Assembly: GCA_002104985.1 (NCBI GenBank) | Contig: MCGO01000085.1 | Location: forward strand, 62,001 to 126,000 | Length of the DNA: 64,000 nt | Source: Rhizoclosmatium globosum | Taxonomy: Eukaryota; Chytridiomycota; Chytridiomycetes; Chytridiales; Chytriomycetaceae | Direction of reading: 5' to 3' | Shown: positions 53,084 to 64,000 of the stretch, piece by piece | How the letters are laid out: each line of letters begins with the position of its first letter | How positions within the stretch are numbered: position 1 is the first letter of the stretch | Position numbers and translations under genes: made by a program | Notes under the pieces: generated by a model | Told to the model about the DNA's origin: nothing | The model's database searches: none | Seen by the model: the letters and a program-made list of their open reading frames with translations, nothing else

Positions 53084-53518
53084 TTGATATTGTTGAATAA
53101 AATACCTTTTTGTTGGAGTATTGTCACTATTTGTTTTATATTCAAGCCTCTCGCCAGGAGAAGTGGCATCGACAAGTGGCTATCCATAACAGATTTCACA
53201 CCCACATGCATGTCAGTTTGGAACAGAGGGCCAGAAGACATATTTTATTGATTTCAGATTGATTTCGGTTACGATGTTGTTTCAAACTTTTAACTCAAAC
53301 AGTACCGCTGTGTAGCGCGAAACCTCTTTCCAGATGATTTACCATCTCAAATAAACATATACCTTTCTTTGATGAATCTGGTGTTAGAACAAAGGAGTAG
53401 AAGACACTTCCCGCGCACATGGTTCGACTCTCCCAAAAGACGTCTTTTCAACGTCGAATCTCAATCAAATTATACATCTCCTCTTTACTTTATTTACAGA
53501 TAGAATCGAAAGTCTAAT
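53084..53518. other. Intergenic region right of the mobile-element-like block
   Basis: About 435 bp, no gene recognised. It should contain the right end of the element if there is one; no inverted match to the left flank was found by eye. Confidence 0.45.
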
Positions 53519-53553
53519 ATGGACAAAGTAGAAAAACGTCATTCTCAGCTATC

Positions 53554-54702
53554 TTGTGTGTGGCACGAATTTGCGATGTGACACTGACCCGCACGCACGA
53601 TGCCCGCGCTGCAAACGAAGACTTGTCGCACCACTTGCCAAATGGAAAAGGGTTTGTCAATCCGTGGGACTCGTTTCGCGAACCGGCAAACAGCTCGTTT
53701 GGGATGTTGGGAAAGATATTGATGGCGAGATGGAACAGAAAGACTGATCCTCAGGCCTCAACCGAAGAAGGAATTCCGAAGCTGCGGCCAGTCGACTTTG
53801 AAGCACTTGCAAAGTCAAGCGCAAATGCAAATGGAATGGCGCTGACGTGGCTTGGTCACGCAGCATTTCTCTTGACACTTCCTGGGGCAAATATCCTACT
53901 GGATCCTTGTCTCAGCGATCGATGCTCTCCGGTATCTTTTGCTGGTCCAAAGCGATTGGTTCAAACTCCACCCAATGTGAAGCTGGATGAACTAAAGCTT
54001 GATGCTGTTGTTGTCTCACACAACCATTATGATCATCTAGACCTTCCAATTATGCAAAATCTCCACAAAAACAATCCAGATATCATCTTTTTCGTACCTC
54101 TCGGAAACAAGTCACTCCTTACTGACGTTGGAATTACAAATGTTGTTGAATGTGACTGGTGGGATTCATACAAGATATCAAAACCTAAAACAACTGCAAC
54201 CAACTGGTTCGGAAAGTCAGATAATAGTGTTGAAATCACTTGCACTCCCTGTCAGCATTTTTCAAGTCGAACAGCGTGGGACCGAAACCAAACTCTTTGG
54301 AGTTCCTGGCACATTGCAACACCACAAAAGTCCTTCTTTTTCGGTGGTGATACGGGATACCGCTCCGTATTTGAAGGAGATAACGAAGACTCTGTACCAA
54401 CTTGCCCTGCCTTCCGTCAAGTGAAAGCACGATTCGGTCCTTGCGATTTAGCCGCGATCCCAATTGGTGCATATGAACCGCGATTGCTATTTTCTCCAAT
54501 TCATTGTAATCCAAAAGATGCGTGTGATGTACACGTTGATCTCGGGAGTAAGAAAAGTGTTGGAATGCATTGGGGAACATTTGGACTTGGTTTTGAAGGA
54601 CCGCGAGAACCACCGGGTGTGTTGAGAGAGGAATTGAAGAAGCGAGGAATCAAAGATACTGATTTCGTCATTGTTGACATTGGAGAGACTGTAGAGGTCT
54701 AA
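53554..54702 (+). CDS. NAPE-PLD-like metallo-beta-lactamase-fold phosphodiesterase
   Basis: The frame 53554-54702 carries GKGFVNPWDSFREP, WLGHAAFLL, the zinc motif SHNHYDHLD (about residue 150), WWDSY, FFFGGDTGYR (bridging Asp) and a C-terminal MHWGTF His motif; together these define the N-acyl-phosphatidylethanolamine phospholipase D family. Such enzymes cleave NAPE to release N-acylethanolamines at membranes; bacterial and fungal relatives may use other phosphoesters. No ATG begins this frame before the conserved NPWDSF; an upstream exon starting near the ATG at 53519 is possible. No introns are needed in the core. It is judged functional. Confidence 0.88.
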   Translation: MCVARICDVTLTRTHDARAANEDLSHHLPNGKGFVNPWDSFREPANSSFGMLGKILMARWNRKTDPQASTEEGIPKLRPVDFEALAKSSANANGMALTWLGHAAFLLTLPGANILLDPCLSDRCSPVSFAGPKRLVQTPPNVKLDELKLDAVVVSHNHYDHLDLPIMQNLHKNNPDIIFFVPLGNKSLLTDVGITNVVECDWWDSYKISKPKTTATNWFGKSDNSVEITCTPCQHFSSRTAWDRNQTLWSSWHIATPQKSFFFGGDTGYRSVFEGDNEDSVPTCPAFRQVKARFGPCDLAAIPIGAYEPRLLFSPIHCNPKDACDVHVDLGSKKSVGMHWGTFGLGFEGPREPPGVLREELKKRGIKDTDFVIVDIGETVEV

Positions 54703-54865
54703 AATGTTGAGTATTCCAACGCATTCAAATACATTGAATAAATCACTGCACAATTTTCTTCTGAATTGGGAAATTAAAGCGGAAGTTTCTTCCAAATGGG
54801 CTTTCCCCACAACATAAATATTCAAGTTTACAAAGATTCTCGTAAGATTTACGTTGACTTTGGCC

Positions 54866-57742
54866 ATGAACTTATCACAAGTACAAGACCTTCACCGCGT
54901 CCTCATCGCAGATATTTTAGACCTTCGAGTGGATATCTTGGCAAAGACTGAACGCCTCCTTGACCTCCTGGGGTCGTCAACTCCAGAAGCACAGATAATT
55001 ACCTCATCAAGCACAAGTACAAAGTCCTCTCCAACCCGCGCACTAGTCAAGGCTTTTGATAAAAATGCAGAACAACCTCAACAGTTGTTCCAGATCTTGC
55101 TTCTCCGGAGGACGAAGAATCAAAAGAGTTGGATATTGAGCAATCCCATGCATCTCTGGCCCCTTTAGGGCTTCGTCTTTCTCGTGCAGATTATACTATA
55201 GAAATGGAAGGAAATAACACGAAACCGCCAGTATTTGACAAGGACGCGAGTGTACATCCAAAAAACAAGCTTTTAGGAAACGTACTGAAACGCTGTCGTC
55301 ATCAATAAGGAGCTTACACAGATCCGATTCAAGAAGCCAAGCAACAAGCAGCCAGGATAAATTCGATGTTCGAAAAACTGAGGTGACCAGATCAAATACT
55401 GTAACAGAGAATACCTCACATGCTCGAATGTCATCCCCCAATGCGAAAACAAGACATAAATTTTCTCCTGACCCGTCTCCAGTTGCACGATTACGACACC
55501 AGTTTCAACCGGAAGCTAAAAAACCAGAAGCCTCGCACGTTGAAATTGGAATCATCAACGAAAAATACAAACTTCCCAATGTCACACAACAACTCAGCAC
55601 AAAGAGCATCGTTGCATCTTCAAATGAAAGAATCAATCAAGAAAAGGGCGGGAACTCTGAATTTCAGCTGGGAAAGTCAGGACGTCCTTCAGAATCCACC
55701 GACACAGTCGATTCAATGTTCAATGCATACACATTCTCTGCAAAGAAACAAAAATCAACACCACAAGCAAATTCAACACTCCAGCCAAACAGATACGTTC
55801 CGTCGTCCAAGCCACCTTCGGCTTTACGCAGAGGATCCCTTCTTCATTCAGAGAACTCAATTGCCCCACCGGGCACAAACGTCAGACGATCTCCATCAAT
55901 TCAATCATCAGCCATATCTGATGCGGATAAATCATCGACTATAGCTCGAAATCGACCAGTGTATGAGATCAAAGAAGTCACTATAGATTTCTCGTCGTTT
56001 CCTCTCCTGTATCGCATTTCGTTTTGGTTTATGCTACCGAGCTTTGACGGCAAAGGCAAACGCGTTGCGGCAACGTTTTTTGAAGCTGGTGACTTGGAAA
56101 GTATAGAATTTAGGAAACATGGGTTGCATCCGAAAAGCTGGTTTAACACTGGATGGGACTTCATACTGTCATGTACGTTAATTTCAAATACTGAAATTGA
56201 AGCTAAACTATATGCTAGTGGCTTATTTTGTATGCTTATGGGTCATTCCTTTCGTAATATGCTTTGATTTGACAGATCAAGTTGTTCTCATCTTTAGAAT
56301 CTTGTAATGTGAAGATTATTTTACAGCTCCCTCTTTAAACGTTCCAAACAGGTTAACCACAGTATTTTTGGCTGATTCAATTGTCACGTTAATGACACCT
56401 CAACCAAACTTTCCAACCACAGTCTTCCAATCATTCCAGGAATATGAATCAAACAGACCTTCTCTTCAGTCTTGGATTATGCTGTATCTAAAACAGAACA
56501 TTCTTCTTGATATCATAACCGTCATCCCATTCGACCTATTCCTTGTTCCACAAGAACATACATCACGACTCCTCCTCTTCCTCCTCCGTCTCCCTCGATT
56601 CTACCGTCTTCCTGAAATCATCTCCCGCTGCCCAATCTACATTCGTACGAAACTGTCAATCGAAGAACGGCTTGGAACAGGAGTTTCAAAAACCCTCCCC
56701 ATAGTTGTGGGAATTTTCTTCTTCATTCACTTCAACGCATGCAGCGCGTACTATGCAGGAAGAGAAACAGGATTCGAAAAGTGGGAACTTGCATTTCCTG
56801 AATTTCGGGATTGGAATGTGTTTGAAGTGTATACAAGTATGTTCTTTTTGGCGGTTGGAAATTTGTTCCCAACAGCTTGGAAGCCACAAACAGCCGTTGA
56901 ACAGATTGTTGCAGTTGTTTATATTGTTGTTGGGGCTGTCTTGGTATGGGAGACAAATTAGGCCAGTTTTTACTGATTTTCTGTCATAGTATGCTGGATT
57001 TGTCGGATACATTTCAAGTGCGGCCATGTCGATAAATCCATCGGGAAGACTGTATAATCAGAAAATGGAGGAACTCATTGACTATGTGAAATGGAAGAAG
57101 TTGAGTGATGAGACAAAGGAGAAACTTATAAGTTACTACGAAATCAAGTATCGTGGAAAATACTTTGAAGAAGACGCGCTGTTAGCCGATATGAACGACT
57201 CATTGAGAGAGGTAATACGAATAGAGGGTGCGATGGAGCCAATAACCTGTCACTCACCAGGAAATTTCGTCCCACAACACTCGTAAACTTATCGAGAAAG
57301 TTCCATTCTTGCGTCGCGAAGAAGGTGATGGCAGAGATGACATCTTCTTCAACAAAATGTCAACGATTTTGCATGCACGGTACTTTGTCGCAGGAGACTT
57401 TATCACGAAACAAGGCGATTCGGGAAACGACATGTTCTTCATTTTGAGTGGAAAAGTGAATGTGTATGTGAATGGGCAGAAGGTGGTCAGCTTGTACGAT
57501 GGTAGTTACATTGGAGGTATGATAGTCGTAATGGCTAGAGTTCACATCTGATAATCTAAGTAGAAGTATCCTTGATTACGAAAGTACTTCGAACAGCAAC
57601 GGTACAAGCGGCGGCGCCTTCAATCCTGTATCGTTTGACACGACACGACTTCCATCTATTAATTTCAGAGTTTCCCGATATGAAGCGAAAGATTAATATG
57701 CTTTCAGAGCAAGGGCAGAAGATATTACAATTGGACAAATAA
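54866..57742 (+). CDS. Cyclic nucleotide-gated / HCN-like cation channel
   Basis: ATG 54866 (MNLSQVQDLHRVLI) starts a long, low-complexity cytosolic region up to about 55960; its exon joins near 55050-55380 are unclear. Membrane segments follow: S1 about 56165-56250, S2/S3 after 56350 (LTTVFLADSIVTLM), NILLDIITVIPFDLF (S3), LLLFLLRLPRFYRL (basic S4), a pore segment YTSMFFLAVGNLFPTAW and S6 at about 56900-57010. A C-linker (YVKWKKLSDETKEKLISYYEI) and a cNMP-binding domain (GDSGNDMFFILSGKV, GSYIGE, RTATVQA with its phosphate-binding Arg) complete it; stop at 57740-57742. The filter lacks GYG. In zoosporic fungi such channels have been linked to cGMP-dependent light responses; that role here is inference. 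Confidence 0.85.
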
Positions 57743-57848
57743 AGGATACAGAACTGCCCAACGCTTGGTATTCTTGCGCGTTTAGTCAAATCATACCAAA
57801 TTATATTGTGCTAAGATAATGTTTATTCATAAAACGTCATCACTCAAG

Positions 57849-59691
57849 TCAATTATTCAAGACTGTCTTCATTTCCAATCCATTCTTCACTAGTTCAACC
57901 CACCAACCATTCACGAGGTTCAAGCACGATTCTCTGCTCCGCTGAACTCCGTAAATAGCAATCAATTTCTTGATAGAGTCTGATAACTCAACTTTGTTAA
58001 GGAGTGAATTCGATAACATTGTTGCATCCTCCCTCCACCCATATTCGCCCCACAGGGACTCCATCAAATCAATCCACATAAGTTCTCCGTCGTCGCTCGT
58101 CACGATCAAGTTCTCGAGACGCGGGTCACCATGCTGAAATCCTTTTTCGTGAAGTGCATACATCACAAGTCCAATTTTCTCCAAAAGCTCAAGTGACAAT
58201 TCGCTTCGACAGATAGGCTTTCCAACAGGTGAAATCAAAAGAGCTGCTCCAGAACCTTCGAATCGCTTGAAGTCGCCAGCTACAGACACCACAACGTTGG
58301 TATCATGGGCTTGCTTCAACAGGCCACATTCCGTGTTGAGCAAAGAAAGGCCAAGATGTTTAGTTTGAAGGACAACTTTCAGCGCAAAATAAATTCGCCG
58401 CCCATTGGTTCCTGTGCGATACACTTTGAAAACACGTCCTACAGCGCCAGCACCAAGAAACGCATCTGATTCGACCAACTGAACATTGTAATATTTGCAG
58501 GCGTCCAAAATCAAAGTGCTCCAAGGACGCAAAGAATTCAAAACGAAAGTCACGAATTTTTCCTTGGATCCACCAACGTTCCAGGAAACTTCCTCAACTG
58601 AAGCAATAACTTCTTCTCCCGAGACCGAACAAGCCAGCATTTTTTCCTGTCAAAAAGGACAGCGGAAGAGAACTCGCCCATATGCTGCAAGTAACGGACA
58701 ACCTTCACAAGATGTTAGGTAAAACTAGAATTATGTTCACTTTACCTGACCAAAATCTCTGGTTTCCGAAAAGTCCACCTTGCTTTCCAATATACAAATC
58801 ATATCCAAAAGTTTTTCTGGCGGAACGCCAAAGTAAAAAATGGTGTCATTCGCGTCACGCGCAACGTCACGCTTACTTTTCACGTCTTCACCGCCCAATT
58901 CCTTTCTGTAACAATGCAACCCTTTCAAGCATACAGTAAAATCAGGTCTGAAATTTGTGCTTTTGTCGCCTCCTTGAGATAACCACGACGACTGCTCACT
59001 ATTGACGAGGGTAACATCAGGTCCGAGAGCAGTCTGAAATATTTCCGTCATTTTGATGTTAAATTCGACTTCTTTCCATTTTTTGATTGATTGAAAATAG
59101 TCGTATTCAGCTGGGGTCAACATTGGGTCCTTTTGCGGGTCATCCTCGTGTACGTAAAAGTTTCTATTCTCCTTAACGGTTTTCAATGTACGTCTTCCAA
59201 TTTCAGTTTCTGAGTATGGAAGACTTGTGACTTTCAGTTCGGCAATGTCCTTCTGGATCACCACAAGAGCTATTTTCGTAGTGTGAGCAACTTAATCGAT
59301 TGAGTGTAAAAAACTGCAAACCTTCCATCACTTTAGCGTTCATGTCAGGTGCGTTTCGATTGATGTTGGTATTTGTAGAATGTTGGTCTTGCATAATACA
59401 CGGACTCATACCTGACGTCCCTCCAGCCAAAGCAACCACAACCACCAAAGGATTGTCTTCACTTGTATCAACTGGAACAAGCTCAGACAGCTTCAATTCG
59501 GTCTGATTGAAAGTAAAGGAAAGCTGCGATGCCAAAGAACTTCCAAGCACTGGTTTGTTCTCATGGTGGATTTGCTTTCGCAGCGTCCAAAGCGGAGTAG
59601 CTTGAGCAACTGGGACGGCATCAATGGCGGCAACAAGGTTTCCGCTCGTGTCTTGGATTGTGTACCAGAGCACAATGTTACTCGCATCCAT
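57849..59691 (-). CDS. Crinkler-type (CRN) protein with C-terminal kinase-like domain
   Basis: ATG 59691 begins a ubiquitin-like header (MDASNIVLWYTIQDTSG ... PLWTLRKQIHHENKPVLGS ... NPLVVVVAL), as in Crinkler families of oomycetes and chytrids. An intron (GTTTGC...AAATAG) joins to ALVVIQKDIAELKVTSLP, a linker. After another intron (GTAAAG...TTGCAG, about 58740-58685) the C-terminus is a protein-kinase-like fold: FLGAGAVGRVFKVYRTG (glycine loop), FALKVVLQ (Lys), FQHGDPRLENLIV (catalytic loop) and MWIDLMES (metal Asp). Stop at 57849. No secretion signal is seen. The role in this organism is unknown; some relatives act in host nuclei, others may be endogenous. Confidence 0.8.
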
Positions 59692-59938
59692 TGTCACCCA
59701 AAAAAGATAAATATCTGCGAATTGGCAAGTTCTGCTTTTTTAACATATAGATTATTGTTTCGCGTTGGACGCCTCTTTTGAGTTTATTTATGCCGCCGTT
59801 AACTTGATTATCAGCGGAACGTGAATGGCATGCCGCAATAGAACAGGAGAAAGTTTCTTTTGCTTTATTTAAACAAATAAACAGAAATGTAATCAGAATA
59901 ATAACTGACGGGGCATTGCATGTTTCTTTGCATAATAC

Positions 59939-60949
59939 TCATATACAAATGTCTTGGGCTCCTTTAAACATCAAATGAAGAAGCAAATCGTTCTCTATTG
60001 TAGGAAATATTACACGACGAATCCAAAGCGTTTCATCGCGATCATGGAGGCCTTCATAACTGAGAAACAATAGAAATATCTTGAGTCTGTCCAGTCTCAT
60101 AAAGCCTTTTCCAATATTGTTATATTCTGAGTCGTGAGTATCGTATTGAACATGATTCGATGAGAGCGGAGAAAAAACTCGGTGATCAACGCCTTGCCTG
60201 CCCTTTTTCCTTTGCTTCACCTCGTTTTGGAGAGAGCAGCAAAGCTGTTCCAAATAAACAGAAACCGGAGTGTTTTTGCTCAAAATCAATCTGAACCAGT
60301 CTGGAATATCAATGCCGGAAGGTTACTCAAATTTTGGAAACTCAGGAACAACATAGCACAATAATTTGGGAGGTCCGCCTCTGCCTCTTGATTCTTTGTT
60401 TTCATTGATGAACAAGTTCATTGTAGTGCCATGAACTGATGAAAGAATTCCAACTAAACCGAGTGATCCAACAACTGTGCACATAAATCTGAGCTGGAAT
60501 ATAACTGCATCAGCATCTTGTGCTTGAGGATTATAATCGGGAGACTCATCCATAAAAAATACACCACGTATTCCATTCAGTTTTGTTAGAGCTTGGTTAC
60601 GAGTAATGCCTTCCAAAGAGCTTCGATTCCCTGTCAATAACGCACAGATGAAAGTGTAAGTGCACAATTTCAAGGTTTCCGATTGTTCCATGAGGATATG
60701 CATTGAAACCTCTCGAGGATAGAATGGAAAATTTCGGATATCTTCTTGGACGCAGGCTACATAGAGAGCTGTGCGATTTCTAAAGGCCGAAACGATTTTT
60801 TGATGGGATGATTCTGAATTTGTGACGCAAGGAACGTATGCAACTTTGAAAGTTGACATCAGAGTGAACGCAGTTTGTGTCTTCCCACTACCACTGGAGC
60901 CGTCAAGGACAATGAATGGGATTGAGTTAGGGTTATAAGCAGAGGACAT
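59939..60949 (-). CDS. Stand-alone Crinkler-type P-loop NTPase
   Basis: ATG 60949 opens MSSAYNPNSIPFIVLDGSS and immediately the Walker A motif GSSGSGKTQTAF; GVFFMDESPDY (Walker B-like, acidic) and VGILSSVHGTTMNL follow, then RGGPPKLLCYVVPEFPKF, the pattern seen after P-loop NTPase domains in Crinkler proteins. An intron near 60315-60330 seems to join to a second part (LILSKNTPVSVYLEQLCCS ... QDICI), stop at 59939-59941; the junction frame is uncertain. There is no ubiquitin-like header of its own. It lies directly upstream of, and in the same orientation as, the Crinkler kinase, about 250 bp away. Confidence 0.7.
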
Positions 60950-61196
60950 TTGGCATTGGATTAAAACTCACGATCAACCTTCCACCTTGTTTGCTAATTA
61001 TATGTATGGTTACCAGCTTAAAGCAGTACATTGTAAATTTGAAAGTATGTATATTTTTCATAAGGTCATGATCTGTCTCCACCTATTTTATCCCAACAAC
61101 ATAACTAATATAACATGATTGTGTTACAAATCCACACACTATCCTCAACAAATTTTGCTACACCAACTTAAGACTCCAAAAACCTGGATCTGACGT

Positions 61197-62943
61197 TTAC
61201 AAGTCCATTGCACCATCCTCCTTCAACCACTTCTCAATCACCCCCACCAACTCCACAACTCCAGCCAACGTCTCCTCCCCACTCGGAACAATCTGTTTCG
61301 GCGGCAACAAGAACCCATACAACCCTTGATCCCTCAACTCGACTCCATAACTAAACGTCACGTTCGCAGTGTCATAAGCAAAGTCGACAGACGAGCCAGA
61401 GGCCTGGTATATAATGTTGCAGATGGATCCAACAGCAAAGGTCTTTCCATGCACGGATTTGAGAGCTGAGGCTGCGCGTTGAGCTGCGGATTCAACGTGG
61501 ATTGGGGCTGTGCGGTCACAGAATGCTCCGTAGGGGTACATCCAGAGTTGGGAGTATGCGTGGAAGTCAATGAATGAAATGACGGCGCCGTTTCGGGATG
61601 TGACGTAGTTGGCGAGGTTTTTGGGTTCAGGGGCGGAGAAGGGGGATGTTCCAATGTATGAATCTGAGCATGGGTTTTTGGAGGTTGTTCCGTCACCGCC
61701 CCAGTTGGAGGCCCAGTTTCGGTTTGGATCGGTGCCGACGCACAGGTTTCCGGCATTTGGTTGGCGGTTCTTGCGCCACATTCTGTTTGTTGTGTGGGTG
61801 TATTCGTAGCCATCAACGTTCAGAACAGGGATAATTGTAAAGTCGAAACTGTCGAGGATGTGGGCCAGAGCTGGGTCTTTGCCATACGAGGTGATAAGAC
61901 TAGTCAGGATATACTGGACGACTGCGGGGCCAATCCATTCTCTATGTTTGTTGAGATGTTAGATTCAAGGGTGATCTTATTGATGGATATCGGGATAGCA
62001 AGGTTCATTGAAGCTTTGCAAACCAACTACTATACACTCAACACAGTTCAGTTTCCATCAGTTTCCAGATTGAGAATGTTCACATAAGATGCACCACTTC
62101 TTACCTTGCGTGGTGTCCTCCAAAAAGACAAACTCCTTCTTCTCCTTGGCAATAGATGAGGGCTCATTCCTGGGAGCCCGTAACTTGATTCCCCATTGAT
62201 CCCTGCCTTCATACGTCTTCCCCAGCGAAAACTTCTCTGCCAAGTGTGGGTATTCCTTCACCAAATAGTCCAAGTACTCGTTAATTTCACTGATTGGATG
62301 GTATTTTGTGAAATACGTCTTTGTAGGATCCGCATCAGCCGACAGCAAAGACTGATGATCGCCGAGGCTGTTCAAGTGGGGAGCAGCAACGACCGGCGGC
62401 AGAAGCTGCTTCTCGATCGCGTGTTGCACATCCGGAATAAACACGTCGTACGAAAGAGAGAATTTTGAGAGATACGCGGCAAGTGCTTCCTGGGCGCCTT
62501 TTGTTGAGGACACGCGAATGTCGACGCCGTGGCGACCGATTCGCGGGTCGGTCCAGAAATCGAGTGTTGGAACCTGGTTGTTTTGTTTTTGAGGGTGAAC
62601 GTGCGTGTTAACCCTAACCCTAGAATTAACCCTTAGTGGAGTAGAGACTCACTTGGTCTTGGAGGGTGTTGATACGCGCAAGGTCCGTCAGGGATGCAAT
62701 CGCAACACGCCACACCTGCTTCGGAGTCAGCCAAGTATGCTTATTATGCCCTAACAACGATGGATAGCTTACCTGGTGGCCTTCAAAGCGCACTGGTTGG
62801 CCATCGGAAGGTGGAAGCGATGCTGCTTTGAGAGTGGCAAAGAGCGTCTCCGGTGCCCTGAATCGCCCTTGATTCGATGTCTGAATCCCAAATGTGACAA
62901 GAACAATTGCGAGAACCGTCAGCGATCCAATCAATCGGTGCAT
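61197..62943 (-). CDS. M14-family zinc carboxypeptidase with propeptide
   Basis: The ATG at 62943 starts a signal peptide/anchor (GSLTVLAIVLVTFG). Two introns and a propeptide (VWRVAIASLTDL ... AAYLSKFSLSYDVFIPDV) lead to the catalytic domain: YHPISEINEYLDYL, SLGKTYEGRDQWGIKL, then GGHHAREW (first two zinc ligands), DPNRNW (Arg), IDFHAYSQLW (third ligand) and YGVELRDQG (catalytic Glu), stop at 61197-61199. GGHHAREW is reached only in a +1 frame relative to the preceding sequence: one base seems missing from the T run at about 62125. An intron (about 61943-62103) splits Arg of HHARE. The family cleaves C-terminal residues outside the cell or in the vacuole. Confidence 0.85.
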
Positions 62944-63107
62944 TCGTATTCGTGGAGGTGTCTTTGACGATGATTCAAACAGAAAACAAGAAAAGCAGAT
63001 AATCTGTTATGTAGTATTCACTAAATATTCTAATAGAATCTACTAGAATACAATTAATGTCTTGGGCTTCCAGTTCTCTACTTTGTAATGGAACGAGAAT
63101 AAACCAT

Positions 63108-64000
63108 TTATTTAAAACTCTCCCCTCGATCACTCGCTCCCAACGAACTCTTCCTCGGCGGAATATTTATGGCGCGTGAAGGCGACATTGAAAGTAAAGA
63201 GGATCCTCCCGGTGAACTTGCCGCAGACCGATCTGGAGATGGACTCGCCATTCGCCTCGGTGGTGGAGACGTGGATCGTAGTTTAGTTAGACGTGGATAC
63301 CTTTTTGTACAGAAGCGTTAGAGGGCATAGGTGGTCAGTGGCAGACTAGGAAATGGTGAATTACCGAGTAAGGTTCTCGGGACTGTCAAGTCGTTCGTTT
63401 GGGAGGAGAAACGGATCTAGATTCGCTATACTGAGCATTATGTCATCCAACATTGTTCTTGAATTAATTGCAGCATCTTGGATGGACGCGACTGTTTTTG
63501 GATTTTAGAATACACTGCGATCTGATGCATCCGATATACGACGCATCCCACCTCGATTGACGACATCCAATCTTCCTTTTGCCTGATTTATCCGCGTTGA
63601 AAGAGTTGTAATCAAATCTGCGGCGAATTCGTCTGTTTCCTTTACTCGGTCTCCAATCTGTTTCTGAGTATCCACGACATTCTTTGTGACATTTGAATAG
63701 TGTTTTCGCACATCGACTAGAATGTTTGAGAGGGGTTTCGGGTCTATTGCAACTGGATTGGCATGGGTTTAGTACTTTAGCAGGAGGCTCTTGAGATTAC
63801 ATTCGGAGTCTGTTTTCGGCTTTGGATTGAATGTGAATATATCAAAGAATGAAGTCTGGGAGGGATTCAGGTCGGCTGGTGAGATGAGCGGCAGTGTCTG
63901 TTATGCTTTGTATTAAATCTAGAGAGACCGGCACAACTAAGCTATATTACCCGCTGAATCGCCGCTATTCGAACCAAGTCCGGGTCTTCATCAGTGTTGG
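63108..64000 (-). CDS. Partial coiled-coil protein, unrecognised
   Basis: The 5' end lies beyond the window. From the edge, minus-strand exons read NTDEDPDLVRIAAIQR, then TLPLISPADLNPSQTSFFDIF, then after an intron VAIDPKPLSNILVDVRKHYSN and the helical DTQKQIGDRVKETDEFAADL. Clean introns join VVNR to VASIQDAAINSRTM and NLT to RYPRLTKLRS; the tail is Ser/Pro/Arg-rich (PPPRRMASPSPDRSA) and ends GASDRGESFK, stop 63108-63110. Four or more exons. The coil-plus-phosphorylatable-tail layout could suit a vesicle or lysosome-complex subunit (BORC/BLOC-like), but no family match is certain. Confidence 0.6.

Overview
This window is nuclear DNA from a fungus. Most genes are broken by short GT-AG introns (about 40-120 bp, one of 259 bp). 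The gene set is fungal: a bifunctional GAR synthetase/AIR synthetase, Zn2Cys6 regulators, an MNN-type mannosyltransferase and an F-BAR/DEP/RhoGAP protein. A cyclic-nucleotide-gated channel, Crinkler-like genes and a Plavaka/CACTA-like transposase make an early-diverging zoosporic (chytrid-like) fungus the best guess. That placement is inference; no rRNA or marker gene fixes the species.

Layout. 1-11.5 kb is a repeat island: decayed copies of a double zinc-cluster regulator surround two abutting satellite arrays. One has about 35 units of ~145 bp. The other has 29 units of exactly 147 bp, with 133/134-bp units that create an 868-bp higher-order repeat. The intact regulator lies at 12.96-15.04 kb. 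From 15 to 43.9 kb is a dense housekeeping region: mannosyltransferase, spermidine synthase, a Gag1-clamp-like protein, GSK3 kinase, F-BAR/DEP/RhoGAP protein, ribosomal protein eS1, a CaMK-type kinase running without a break into a sphingomyelinase-like phosphodiesterase, G-beta, ADE5,7, tRNA-Pro(TGG), a GPI-anchored GH26-like hydrolase, a chromate-type transporter, a small Zn2Cys6 regulator and a two-RRM protein. From 45 to 53.1 kb is accessory: an unrecognised gene with internal duplications, then a three-gene mobile-element-like block (Plavaka-like transposase plus two unrecognised genes, one sharing a 32-bp divergent promoter gap with it). From 53.5 to 64 kb: a NAPE-PLD-like hydrolase, a CNG/HCN-like channel, a Crinkler-type kinase next to a stand-alone Crinkler-type P-loop NTPase, an M14 carboxypeptidase and a partial coiled-coil gene.

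Possible functional links are modest. NAPE-PLD-like and sphingomyelinase-like enzymes both act on membrane lipids; G-beta, GSK3, the CaMK-like kinase and the CNG channel are signalling parts but are not arranged as a cluster. The most unusual items are the kinase/sphingomyelinase fusion, the nucleosome-length satellites inside a dead regulator, an intron splitting the eS1 start codon, a tandem duplication in the transposase that may act as a new intron, and the Crinkler kinase/NTPase neighbours. Exon boundaries were worked out by eye from reading frame and splice-site consensus, so individual junctions may be off.
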